Positions 1 through 6,915 of a stretch of DNA of 64,000 nucleotides are shown here, one piece after another. The DNA lies in the IMG/VR virus record IMGVR_UViG_3300035188_000277, positions 1 to 64,000 of that record, one strand, 5' to 3'. The position numbers were made by a program, and so were the translations under genes. Source of the stretch: a virus. The notes under the pieces were generated by a model. That model searched no databases and was not told the DNA's origin. It saw nothing but the letters and a program-made list of their open reading frames with translations. The number at the start of each line of letters is the position of its first letter. Within the stretch, counting starts at the first letter, position 1.

Positions 1-611
1 TCGACCATATTAACTCTTTTTTTCTTGAAGCCTCTGTAGCACCAGTAGATCCAGAAACTACAGAGGCCAAACCTACTTCTGAAAAACTTTCACAGAATGA
101 TCTTACTGCGACAGCTGAAAGTGGAAAAAGAAAACTAAAAGAAGGAACTTGGAGCAGTTCAAGAATGTCTCATCCAAGACCAATGAGCTTATCATCCGGT
201 GGTGGATTAGATTCAGAAAAAAGAAAAGCTCTTGCGGCTAGTATGGCCAAATATAAGCCTAATATGAAAGCTGGTGAATCGGACGAAGAATATAAAGCCA
301 GAACTACAAAAAACGCTGCAAGTCAAAGAGCAGCAGTTGGAATGAAAGAGGAAACTCTTGAAGAAGGTCGTCCAAAGAAGAACCCAGAACCTGAAACAAC
401 TGAACGTGATCCACGTAAGCATATTCAGGTAGAGGCAGGACGTGCTGCTGCTGGTAATGTTGTTGACTTCCATCACAATGATGGTACAACTTCAAAGATT
501 ACACCAGGTATGGGTAGAAGAATTACTTCTCACCTTAATGGTCTAAAGCCAGCTGATCGTCAAGCTGCTGTTAATAAAATGCATGACAGTGCAGAAGGAC
601 TAAAGGTTTAA
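1..611 (+). CDS. Virion-associated protein, 5' truncated by the window edge
   Basis: The reading frame is open from the first bases, so the start lies outside the window and the internal ATG at 165 need not be the true start. The visible part is hydrophilic and rich in Lys, Glu, Ser and Ala. It ends in a compact domain (VVDFHHNDG ... HLNGLKPADRQ) of a kind I have seen in hypothetical virion proteins of T4-like phages. The stop overlaps the next ATG (TAATG), so the genes are translationally coupled. No function is recognised. Confidence 0.6.
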   Translation, partial: DHINSFFLEASVAPVDPETTEAKPTSEKLSQNDLTATAESGKRKLKEGTWSSSRMSHPRPMSLSSGGGLDSEKRKALAASMAKYKPNMKAGESDEEYKARTTKNAASQRAAVGMKEETLEEGRPKKNPEPETTERDPRKHIQVEAGRAAAGNVVDFHHNDGTTSKITPGMGRRITSHLNGLKPADRQAAVNKMHDSAEGLKV

Positions 612-859
612 TGGCCGTTATTGCTAAGAATATCGTTCTAGGAGAGGTTGCTAAACCAGCAGCCCCTCCGGAACCACCAAAACATGTTAGTATTTTTGAA
701 AAACTTAGACAACATTCAGTTGTAGAAGAAAAACCAAAACCTGTTATTGAAGAAGCCCCAGAAAAGTATCATCATATTAAAGACGGAGAGCTTCATAAAA
801 TGATTAATAAAAAGTCAGAATATCTTAATGATATGTTGGCTCTCGAAAAAAATAAATAG
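611..859 (+). CDS. Hypothetical protein, Pro/Lys-rich
   Basis: 82 residues. The ATG overlaps the stop of the gene before it. A proline-rich stretch (residues about 15-23) is followed by charged helix-forming sequence. Not recognised. It sits among virion proteins and is probably structural or an assembly factor, by position only. Confidence 0.6.
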   Translation: MAVIAKNIVLGEVAKPAAPPEPPKHVSIFEKLRQHSVVEEKPKPVIEEAPEKYHHIKDGELHKMINKKSEYLNDMLALEKNK

Positions 860-890
860 AGAAATAGAATTCTTTTAGGAGGAATATCAA

Positions 891-1520
891 ATGCCATTAT
901 GGGGTAAAAACGACGCTGCTTCTAATTCAACTATCTACGCACCAGCGCAGATGAAGCAGGCACCAAACACAGCCAATAGAGATCTTCTATTCGGTAATAC
1001 AACAGCTAATGCTTATTTCGACGGCGTAACTGTCGGACAGTATGCAGTTGACTCAAACGAAATCGCAGCTGGTGGTGGCAAGGTTGCTCACACTGGCTGG
1101 GTTCTAAGAACTGTTGGTCAGGGAGGACGTGCTGGCCGTGTAATGACAGAAGTTCTAGTTGCTGGTGGTATCACTGGTGATGCTTCTGATGATACGCCAT
1201 TCCCAGATTATACTTTAACAATTACAACCAATCCATTAGCCAATAGTGGCAGTATTTCTGGTAATATAACAAGAACATTTACTGTTGCTGCTGCTTCAAC
1301 ACCATCAGGAGCCTCATTAAGCTACCTTTGGTACTATTCAACAGACAACGTAACATTCAACACTACAGCCGCTGTATCTGGCTTCTCAAACCAGACAACT
1401 GCAACTCTAAGCGCAAACGTAGCAACTCTTGGTGCCAACGTTTGGGTCAAGGCTGTCGTTTCTGCTACAGGCGCTGCAAGCGTCAATTCTACAGCAGCCA
1501 AGTTTACTGCTACAGCTTAA
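891..1520 (+). CDS. Virion structural protein with Ig-like C-terminal domain
   Basis: 209 residues, preceded by a strong ribosome binding site (AGGAGG at 876-882). The N-terminus MPLWGKNDAASNS and the following WVLRTVGQGGRAGRVMTEVLV segment are of a type common in structural proteins of T4-like marine and cyanophages. Residues about 105-209 are Ser/Thr/Ala-rich beta sequence with the SLSYLWYYSTDNVTF pattern of Ig-like or PKD-like adhesion folds. It could be a decoration protein. Exact role unknown. Confidence 0.65.
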   Translation: MPLWGKNDAASNSTIYAPAQMKQAPNTANRDLLFGNTTANAYFDGVTVGQYAVDSNEIAAGGGKVAHTGWVLRTVGQGGRAGRVMTEVLVAGGITGDASDDTPFPDYTLTITTNPLANSGSISGNITRTFTVAAASTPSGASLSYLWYYSTDNVTFNTTAAVSGFSNQTTATLSANVATLGANVWVKAVVSATGAASVNSTAAKFTATA

Positions 1521-1530
1521 TAGGTGATAG

Positions 1531-1806
1531 ATGACAGATAACAGCAAAAAAGTTTCTGAATTACCAACAGCTGCTAATGTGACGTCAACTGATAGGGTCT
1601 TAGTCCTCCGAGACCCTTCAGGGACTCCATCAGTAAGAACTGTTAATGTGAGCATTTTTGCTGCTAATCTAATCATATCAAATACTGTTCCAGGCACTGC
1701 AGACGCTTCTGGTTTGCCTGGAACGATTCGTTACGATTCTTCTTACATCTATGTCTGTGTGGCCAATAACACATGGAAACGAGCACAACTTAGCACTTGG
1801 TCGTAA
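1531..1806 (+). CDS. Small virion/fibre-associated protein
   Basis: 91 residues. The C-terminal stretch GTIRYDSSYIYVCVANNTWKR resembles a short beta module often seen in phage structural and fibre proteins. The N-terminal KKVSELPTA motif also occurs in tail-fibre-associated modules. The stop overlaps the next ATG. A tail or capsid accessory role is inferred from context. Confidence 0.55.
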   Translation: MTDNSKKVSELPTAANVTSTDRVLVLRDPSGTPSVRTVNVSIFAANLIISNTVPGTADASGLPGTIRYDSSYIYVCVANNTWKRAQLSTWS

Positions 1807-2195
1807 TGAATGATATTTTGAATGATAAAAACTTTTTGTTATTTTGCGCTCATCATTATGATAATGCAAAGTATGTATCGACTGAAGATTTTTTAGAAGA
1901 TCTTAACAGAATTAAATATATTAAAAAACTTATTACTAGATATGTTGAGTATGGGGAACTGAAAGAGCGACTTATACTCAACCATATTATTGTTCTGAAT
2001 AATTGTTTTGGAGCTGATGCTTGTTGTAAAATACTTTATTTCAAGTTAAAGCCTCAAATGAAATACATAAAACCATTTCTTATATTATTGAATATATTGC
2101 CTGATAGAATTTTTAATGTTGGTGGTGAAACCGTTGTTGACACAGACTTGATAGAAATGGACGAAGAAATCGTAGCAAGGTTAAGGAAAGTTTAA
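1806..2195 (+). CDS. Conserved T4-like phage protein of unknown function
   Basis: 129 residues from the ATG that overlaps the previous stop (TAATG at 1804-1808). This start is preferred over an in-frame TTG at 1797. The pattern MNDILNDKNFL ... ELKERLILNHIIVLNN is one I have seen conserved in many T4-like phages of cyanobacteria and proteobacteria near virion genes. No catalytic motif is visible; it is helical. Confidence 0.6.
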   Translation: MNDILNDKNFLLFCAHHYDNAKYVSTEDFLEDLNRIKYIKKLITRYVEYGELKERLILNHIIVLNNCFGADACCKILYFKLKPQMKYIKPFLILLNILPDRIFNVGGETVVDTDLIEMDEEIVARLRKV

Positions 2196-2746
2196 TGGAA
2201 AACATTAACAAATTTATTAAATTTGCTGCGAAAGAGTTACAGTTACCTTCGTTACCAAAAATACATTTGGTTGGTAAAGAAGAGGACAAATATTCAGCCT
2301 TTGGTCATTCTAAAGGCGATGCAATCTGGGTGAGAGTTACTGGTAGACATCCAGGGGATATTATGAGAACTATTGCACACGAATTAACACATTATAGTCA
2401 GAATCACAGAGGAGCAAAGGGCGAGAAAATGAGAGAAGATCAAGCTAATGCTCTTGCTGGCAGACTAATGAGAAAATTCAATACAGAAAATCCAGAAGTT
2501 TTTAAAGATTCTCCTATTCCAGAAGAAGTCGCATCAAACGTTCCAAACAATTTGATGGGCGCTTCTAGTTCCGCCTCTGACAGTAAAGGCGGCATTGCAA
2601 CTTTTGAACCTTTATTGGGAAAAAAGAAAAACACTCAGAACACATTCCTTACTCAACGTGTTCATGATATGAAAAAACTATCCGACATTATTGGTAGTAA
2701 TTCTACTCTGAAAAAGTTAAACACTAAATTCAAGAGAACTCAATAA
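2195..2746 (+). CDS. Metallopeptidase-like protein with a capsid-like C-terminal segment
   Basis: 183 residues. Residues 62-66 are HELTH, an HExxH zinc-binding motif in a helix (TIAHELTHYSQN), typical of minimal metallopeptidases; the third ligand is not certain. After about residue 105 the protein is linker-like and contains NNLMGASSS (118-126) followed by GGIATFEPLL. That segment closely matches the major capsid protein encoded at 58106-59494 (NNLMGASSS ... GGIDTFDPVL). An IPE tripeptide at 108-110 resembles a prohead-protease cleavage site placed just as in the capsid protein. It may be an internal head protein. Start is coupled to the previous stop. Confidence 0.65.
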   Translation: MENINKFIKFAAKELQLPSLPKIHLVGKEEDKYSAFGHSKGDAIWVRVTGRHPGDIMRTIAHELTHYSQNHRGAKGEKMREDQANALAGRLMRKFNTENPEVFKDSPIPEEVASNVPNNLMGASSSASDSKGGIATFEPLLGKKKNTQNTFLTQRVHDMKKLSDIIGSNSTLKKLNTKFKRTQ

Positions 2747-3120
2747 TGGCAGACCTAGAATTCAGACAAGCTAAAATCGAAGATGCTATAACTAAACTTA
2801 CTGAGATCTCTGCAGACCTCAACAAGATGGTTGCAGTGCACGAACTACGTATAACTCAACAAGAGAAAATGACCGATAGCATCGAGATCATTCTTGAAAA
2901 AAGAAGAGATGAAGTAGAAGCTAAAGAAGAAGCTATTTACGAAACTATTGAAAAAGAAAAAAATGAATTCACTAGAAAAATGGATGAATCTTTTGAAAGC
3001 GTTTCGAAAAAGATAGATGCTCTTGAGAAGATGATGTGGGTGTATGGTGGTGGATTTGCTCTTGCTGCATTCATTATCGCAAACTGGGGCGATGTAGCCA
3101 AACTTCTCCTAAAAAATTAA
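2746..3120 (+). CDS. Coiled-coil protein with C-terminal membrane segment (XhlA-like)
   Basis: 124 residues. Residues about 5-90 are strongly heptad-patterned coiled coil (IEDAITKLTEISADLNKM, VHELRITQQEK). One hydrophobic helix near residues 97-115 (WVYGGGFALAAFIIA) ends the protein. This layout, including the VHE-RIT-QE motif, matches XhlA-type hemolysin/holin accessory proteins, which act at the inner membrane. A lysis role is an inference; a structural tether is an alternative. Overlaps the previous stop (TAATG). Confidence 0.55.
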   Translation: MADLEFRQAKIEDAITKLTEISADLNKMVAVHELRITQQEKMTDSIEIILEKRRDEVEAKEEAIYETIEKEKNEFTRKMDESFESVSKKIDALEKMMWVYGGGFALAAFIIANWGDVAKLLLKN

Positions 3121-3121
3121 T

Positions 3122-3149
3122 TTGTCTTTTTTGAAAAACCCAGTATAAT
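3122..3149 (+). promoter_or_regulatory. Sigma70-like promoter for the primase operon
   Basis: TTGTCT (3122-3127), 16-base spacer, perfect TATAAT (3144-3149). It lies in the gap after the virion genes and about 30 bases before the primase ATG. This supports the downstream ATG rather than the in-frame TTG at 3155 as the start. Confidence 0.65.
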
Positions 3150-3178
3150 CATATTTGAGGTTATATTATGGAGTTGTT

Positions 3179-4204
3179 ATGGATTGGCTTGTTCACAAGT
3201 ATATTGGTATTGTTTCTACACGTCTAGAGAAATTCAAACGTAAAAGTTCGAACCTTTACAATTTCCGTTGCCCTATCTGCGGAGATTCAGAATCACATCA
3301 AAATAAAGCACGAGGATACATCTACCAGAAAGACGGTAAGATGATGTTCCATTGTCATAATTGTAATGCGACGATGGGTATTCCAAACTTCATTAAGATG
3401 CTAGACGTCAACCTATATAATGAATATCAGCTGGAGAGGCTGCAGGATAAAAAGCCTCCAGAACAAGATGAATACGAAAAGTTCGTTGAGAAGATGCGTA
3501 AGCCAGTGTTTATGACATCTGGTCCATTGAAAGGTCTTAAGAAGGTTAGCCAACTTTCTCCTGATCATCCTATTAAGAAATTCGTAGTTGAGAGAAAGAT
3601 CCCTAATGTTTACCATGCCAAGTTATTCGCATGTCCTAATTTTAAGCATTATGTTAATAATTTGGTTCCCAACAAGTTTCCAGTTGAGTCTTTGGCTCGG
3701 GATGAGACAAGGTTGCTTATCCCTTTTCTGGATTCTGATAAGAGCGTGCATGCCTTCCAAGGTAGATCCCTCAAATCGTCTAATGGAATTAAATATATTA
3801 CAATTATACTTAATGAGTCAGTACCTAAACTTTATGGCTTGGACACTGTGGATCGTAACCGTATTATACCAGTCCTTGAAGGTCCGATTGATAGTATGTT
3901 CGTTCCTAATAGTATTGCTACTGCTGGAGGTGATCTGGTTAGCGCAATTAGAGATTTTGACAAATCAGGACTTACGATCGTATATGACAACGAGCCTCGG
4001 TCTGTAGAGACTAAAAAGAAACTTGACAAAGCTATCATGAATGGTTATAATGTCTGTATTTGGCCGGAAACAATGGAACACAAAGACGTTAATGATATGG
4101 TCCTAGCAGGATTATCTCCGGAGTTTATCGAACATATTATTAAAACGAATACATATAGAGATTTGTCAGCGAAACTGGCATTACAGAAATGGAGTAAGGT
4201 ATGA
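3179..4204 (+). CDS. 61: DNA primase, T4 gp61 family
   Basis: 341 residues from the ATG at 3179 (GGAG six bases upstream); T4 gp61 is nearly the same length. The N-terminus has a zinc ribbon C31-P-I-C34 ... C59-H-N-C62. The middle has a TOPRIM-type region: VLEGPIDSMF carries the conserved acidic residue, and TIVYDNEPR is the following acidic motif. It would lay RNA primers for lagging-strand synthesis with the gp41 helicase, which is not in this window. It heads a run of tightly overlapping early genes. Confidence 0.93.
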   Translation: MDWLVHKYIGIVSTRLEKFKRKSSNLYNFRCPICGDSESHQNKARGYIYQKDGKMMFHCHNCNATMGIPNFIKMLDVNLYNEYQLERLQDKKPPEQDEYEKFVEKMRKPVFMTSGPLKGLKKVSQLSPDHPIKKFVVERKIPNVYHAKLFACPNFKHYVNNLVPNKFPVESLARDETRLLIPFLDSDKSVHAFQGRSLKSSNGIKYITIILNESVPKLYGLDTVDRNRIIPVLEGPIDSMFVPNSIATAGGDLVSAIRDFDKSGLTIVYDNEPRSVETKKKLDKAIMNGYNVCIWPETMEHKDVNDMVLAGLSPEFIEHIIKTNTYRDLSAKLALQKWSKV

Positions 4205-4413
4205 AGTTTGTTAAACTTTCTAATACTGGTAAGTATAGGGGCGATCCGATTTATATTAACATTGATTGGATTACCAGCGTTTTCGAAGAATCCAGCGAAC
4301 AGTATGGTTCATTATCGACTATCGTTTTTGGTGGTCCAGGAAATGGCACACGGTGGATTGTAGAAGAATCTGCTAAAGAAGTTTTGCGTAAAATTGAAGA
4401 GGCAAGTAAATGA
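4201..4413 (+). CDS. Hypothetical protein
   Basis: 70 residues; ATGA overlap with the primase stop and with the next gene. Predicted beta-rich (YINIDWITSVFE, STIVFGGPGNG). Not recognised. Position implies early expression. Confidence 0.6.
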   Translation: MKFVKLSNTGKYRGDPIYINIDWITSVFEESSEQYGSLSTIVFGGPGNGTRWIVEESAKEVLRKIEEASK

Positions 4414-4664
4414 TCGTTCGTAAGAAGCCAGTTGAAGTGGAAGCATTTCTTTTTACTGAGAAGAAAGCAAAAGAAATCTCTGATTGGTGTAATGGTTTGT
4501 TAATCTCTCGTGGAGAAAACACAGAACCATTTATTCAGATCATGACTCTAGAGGGTATGATGACTGCTCGTCTTAATGATTATATTATTAAGGGAGTTGC
4601 CGGAGAGTTTTATCCATGCGCTCCTGCTATCTTTGAAAAGACTTATGAGGTAATTTCGGAATGA
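4410..4664 (+). CDS. Conserved small phage protein
   Basis: 84 residues. The C-terminal pattern DYIIKGVAGEFYPCAPAIFEKTYE is a hallmark of a widespread small phage protein of unknown function found in many siphoviruses and myoviruses. The N-terminus (KKPVEVEAFLFT) fits the same family. ATGA overlaps on both sides. Confidence 0.65.
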   Translation: MIVRKKPVEVEAFLFTEKKAKEISDWCNGLLISRGENTEPFIQIMTLEGMMTARLNDYIIKGVAGEFYPCAPAIFEKTYEVISE

Positions 4665-4828
4665 AAGGATCAAAAGAATATAAAGATTATGTCAAAAAGC
4701 ATCGCAAATATCTAAAAGCGATTCATTGGGATAGTCTTATGATTCTTTTGAAGTTTCCTAACTGTAAAAAATGGCGCAAGATAAAACGCCGACCAAGAGA
4801 TGGATATTTAAAAGATGATCAAGGTTAA
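4661..4828 (+). CDS. Short basic hypothetical protein
   Basis: 55 residues, very basic (MKGSKEYKDYVKKHRKYLKA ...). ATG overlaps the upstream stop, and its 3' end overlaps the next gene by 14 bases. Not recognised. The tight packing and continuous coding supports a real gene. Confidence 0.5.
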   Translation: MKGSKEYKDYVKKHRKYLKAIHWDSLMILLKFPNCKKWRKIKRRPRDGYLKDDQG

Positions 4829-5045
4829 AGGATATGTCATCTGCATGCCCAGCAGCGTTTGGGCCAAGAGCGATGACAAGTTTCCGTGGATTCCTCGTGA
4901 ACATTCTTTTGGTAAGACTGCAACAGAAGCATGGATTCGATTTATGAATATTCATCCTAATGATTATGAATGGGATAGGAAACAGACATATTGGATCGAT
5001 CGTGGTTATTGCGTAAAAGAAGCTACATTGGAGATTAAAATATGA
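4815..5045 (+). CDS. Hypothetical protein
   Basis: 76 residues. It contains several aromatic/charged motifs (WIRFMNIHPNDYEWDRK) and a possible substrate-binding-like N-terminus (KGYVICMPSS), but no known motif. It overlaps both neighbours by a few bases, as expected in this operon. Confidence 0.5.
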   Translation: MIKVKGYVICMPSSVWAKSDDKFPWIPREHSFGKTATEAWIRFMNIHPNDYEWDRKQTYWIDRGYCVKEATLEIKI

Positions 5046-5221
5046 ACAAGATTGATATAGCATATGTAGTTAGAAATGAATTGCATCGACTTGAAAAGTA
5101 TGAGAAGCTGGTTCAGTTCATCGCTAATGATTATCATGAACTGTCGCACGACAAAGCACAATGGCAACGTGACGATTGGAAGAAGCGTTGTAAGAAACTG
5201 ATAGAGGAAGATAACAAATGA
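5042..5221 (+). CDS. Short helical hypothetical protein
   Basis: 59 residues (MNKIDIAYVVRNELHRLEKY ...), predicted mostly helical, with charged amphipathic segments. ATGA overlap with the preceding stop and with the following ATG. No recognised function. Confidence 0.5.
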   Translation: MNKIDIAYVVRNELHRLEKYEKLVQFIANDYHELSHDKAQWQRDDWKKRCKKLIEEDNK

Positions 5222-5439
5222 CTATGACTTGGAGAGGAATGGACCTCAACTATGTTAGCAAAGACGTTGCTAACCGTTTCTTTGGTGACGTTATTAATAT
5301 GTCAAGAGAAGAACTTGTAAAGCAGATTGTGGAATCGCCCATATATAATCTTCTTCCTAAAGATACTGCTGAAAAACTCAAGTATGAGAGAGTGATTGAA
5401 TTTCTTGATATGAAGAAAAAACTGGAAGAAGCACGATGA
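5218..5439 (+). CDS. Hypothetical protein
   Basis: 73 residues, charged and helical. ATGA-type overlap with the gene before and with thyX after, so it is in the same transcription unit. Not recognised. Confidence 0.5.
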   Translation: MTMTWRGMDLNYVSKDVANRFFGDVINMSREELVKQIVESPIYNLLPKDTAEKLKYERVIEFLDMKKKLEEAR

Positions 5440-6200
5440 ACGACGCTAAGATTATTGCAGTAACACAACCGCTTATTGAAAACAAAAACGATGTTGGGCA
5501 AATTCGTTGTGATAAGATGACACCCAACGAATTTATCGCATACACCGCCCGAGTATCTAATCCATCCAATCAGCATAACACACTAACATCAGAAAAACTC
5601 CTCAAGTATCTAATCGAACATAAGCACTGGTCTCCGTTTGAGATGGTTTCTATCACAATGGAAATCAATACAACTCGTGATATCTCTCACCAGATCATTC
5701 GCCATCGTTCTTTTTCGTTTCAGGAATTTAGCCAGCGTTATGCCGATCCCACTAAGGACATGCAGTTTGTAACGAGAGAAGCAAGACTACAGGACGCCAA
5801 GAACCGTCAGAATAGTATTGAGGTTGATGATAAAGATTTGGAAGAAGAATGGGATGTTCATCAACACCTAGTAAAAAGTCAGGCAGAATATTCTTATAAA
5901 AAGGCTATTGAACTTGGCATAGCAAAGGAACAAGCAAGAGCAATTCTACCAGAAGGTCTAACCACAACCCGTCTATATATGTCAGGGACGCTTCGTTCTT
6001 GGATTCATTACATTGACGTTAGAGCCGAAGAAGGCACACAGAAAGAACACCGTCAGGTTGCTCTTGCTGCACAGGAAGAGATTCTAAAACACTTCCCGTC
6101 ATTGAAAGAATATTGGTTTCCAGAGCCTTGGTTTCATGGTGTTCCTGTGAATAAGTCGGAAGAAGAACCTAAATCATGGTGGTGGAGATTTTGGTCATGA
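5436..6200 (+). CDS. thyX: Flavin-dependent thymidylate synthase ThyX
   Basis: 254 residues. The family signature RHRxxSxxEFSxRY is present at residues 89-102 (RHRSFSFQEFSQRY), with Gln in place of the usual Asn before EFS. The segment IEHKHWSPFEM also fits. ThyX methylates dUMP to dTMP with methylenetetrahydrofolate as carbon donor and FAD/NADPH as reductant, supplying thymidylate for phage DNA. It lies upstream of the ribonucleotide reductase, so the two probably form a nucleotide-supply operon. Confidence 0.93.
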   Translation: MNDAKIIAVTQPLIENKNDVGQIRCDKMTPNEFIAYTARVSNPSNQHNTLTSEKLLKYLIEHKHWSPFEMVSITMEINTTRDISHQIIRHRSFSFQEFSQRYADPTKDMQFVTREARLQDAKNRQNSIEVDDKDLEEEWDVHQHLVKSQAEYSYKKAIELGIAKEQARAILPEGLTTTRLYMSGTLRSWIHYIDVRAEEGTQKEHRQVALAAQEEILKHFPSLKEYWFPEPWFHGVPVNKSEEEPKSWWWRFWS

Positions 6201-6325
6201 CACACGAAGATGCAATGCTTATTGTCACAGCAATTCATGACATATATAAGATTCTTTATCTAATTTGCATAGGTGTATTTTCACTGGTAGTTGCCACGGT
6301 TGCTACATGGAAGTTCTGGTCATGA
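6197..6325 (+). CDS. Single-span small membrane protein
   Basis: 42 residues: a short N-terminal part, then one long hydrophobic helix (LYLICIGVFSLVVATVAT) and WKFWS at the end. ATGA overlap with thyX and with the next gene. Function unknown. Confidence 0.5.
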   Translation: MTHEDAMLIVTAIHDIYKILYLICIGVFSLVVATVATWKFWS

Positions 6326-6459
6326 ATAGAATCGTAACGATGATCAATATCCATGGAGAAACAATCAGGTCTATAAAGGCGCTTGATGATGGCAGGTGGT
6401 TTATCTGGCACGACGAATATCATAATTTTCCGTGGTCAAGAAAGAAGTTTGGTTTATAA
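6322..6459 (+). CDS. Short hypothetical protein
   Basis: 45 residues starting MNRIVTMINIHGETIRSIKA, probably a small beta-sheet protein (DDGRWFIWHDEY). The ATG at 6322 overlaps the previous stop and is preferred to upstream in-frame ATGs. The stop overlaps the following ATG (TAATG). Confidence 0.5.
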   Translation: MNRIVTMINIHGETIRSIKALDDGRWFIWHDEYHNFPWSRKKFGL

Positions 6460-6614
6460 TGCTGTTCGATAGATATGACTTTAAGAAATTCGCCAGAGCC
6501 GTTCGCAAAGTGAATAGCAGGTTCATGGGTAGAGAAATCAGACAGCTATATTCTGGTTATCTATATCCAGAGCTACCTTTATATTTGAAAATCACGGAGA
6601 TTCTTGATGCCTAA
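6459..6614 (+). CDS. Short hypothetical protein
   Basis: 51 residues (MLFDRYDFKKFARAVRKVNS ...), basic at the N-terminus and aromatic at the C-terminus. TAATG overlap with the preceding gene; it overlaps the next start by 8 bases. Not recognised. Confidence 0.45.
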   Translation: MLFDRYDFKKFARAVRKVNSRFMGREIRQLYSGYLYPELPLYLKITEILDA

Positions 6615-6915
6615 AATCGTATTAGTTGAAACCGTCTCCACGTTCAGGCATATATACGCTGTAGAACTTGAAGATGACCAACCAGCAGATTATGCTGTAG
6701 AAGATGTTATGTATTTTACTACTGGTGGTGAAACAGAATTTGATGAAGTAGCACAAGAACATGTTGGTGAAAACATCTTATCACATCGTGTAGTAACTGA
6801 AGAAGAATACTTAGAACTTTTTGATCAACATAATCCATATGCCGCTCCTATATGGACAGTAGACGAAAAGAAGAGATATATATACAAGGCTAAAGAGAAC
6901 AAAGAGGCAAAATAA
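6607..6915 (+). CDS. Acidic hypothetical protein
   Basis: 102 residues, strongly acidic (VELEDDQPADYAVEDVMYF, VVTEEEYLELF). A similar protein precedes nucleotide-metabolism genes in some T4-like phages. The ATG at 6607 is preferred over a TTG three bases earlier. The stop overlaps the reductase start. Confidence 0.5.
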   Translation: MPKIVLVETVSTFRHIYAVELEDDQPADYAVEDVMYFTTGGETEFDEVAQEHVGENILSHRVVTEEEYLELFDQHNPYAAPIWTVDEKKRYIYKAKENKEAK

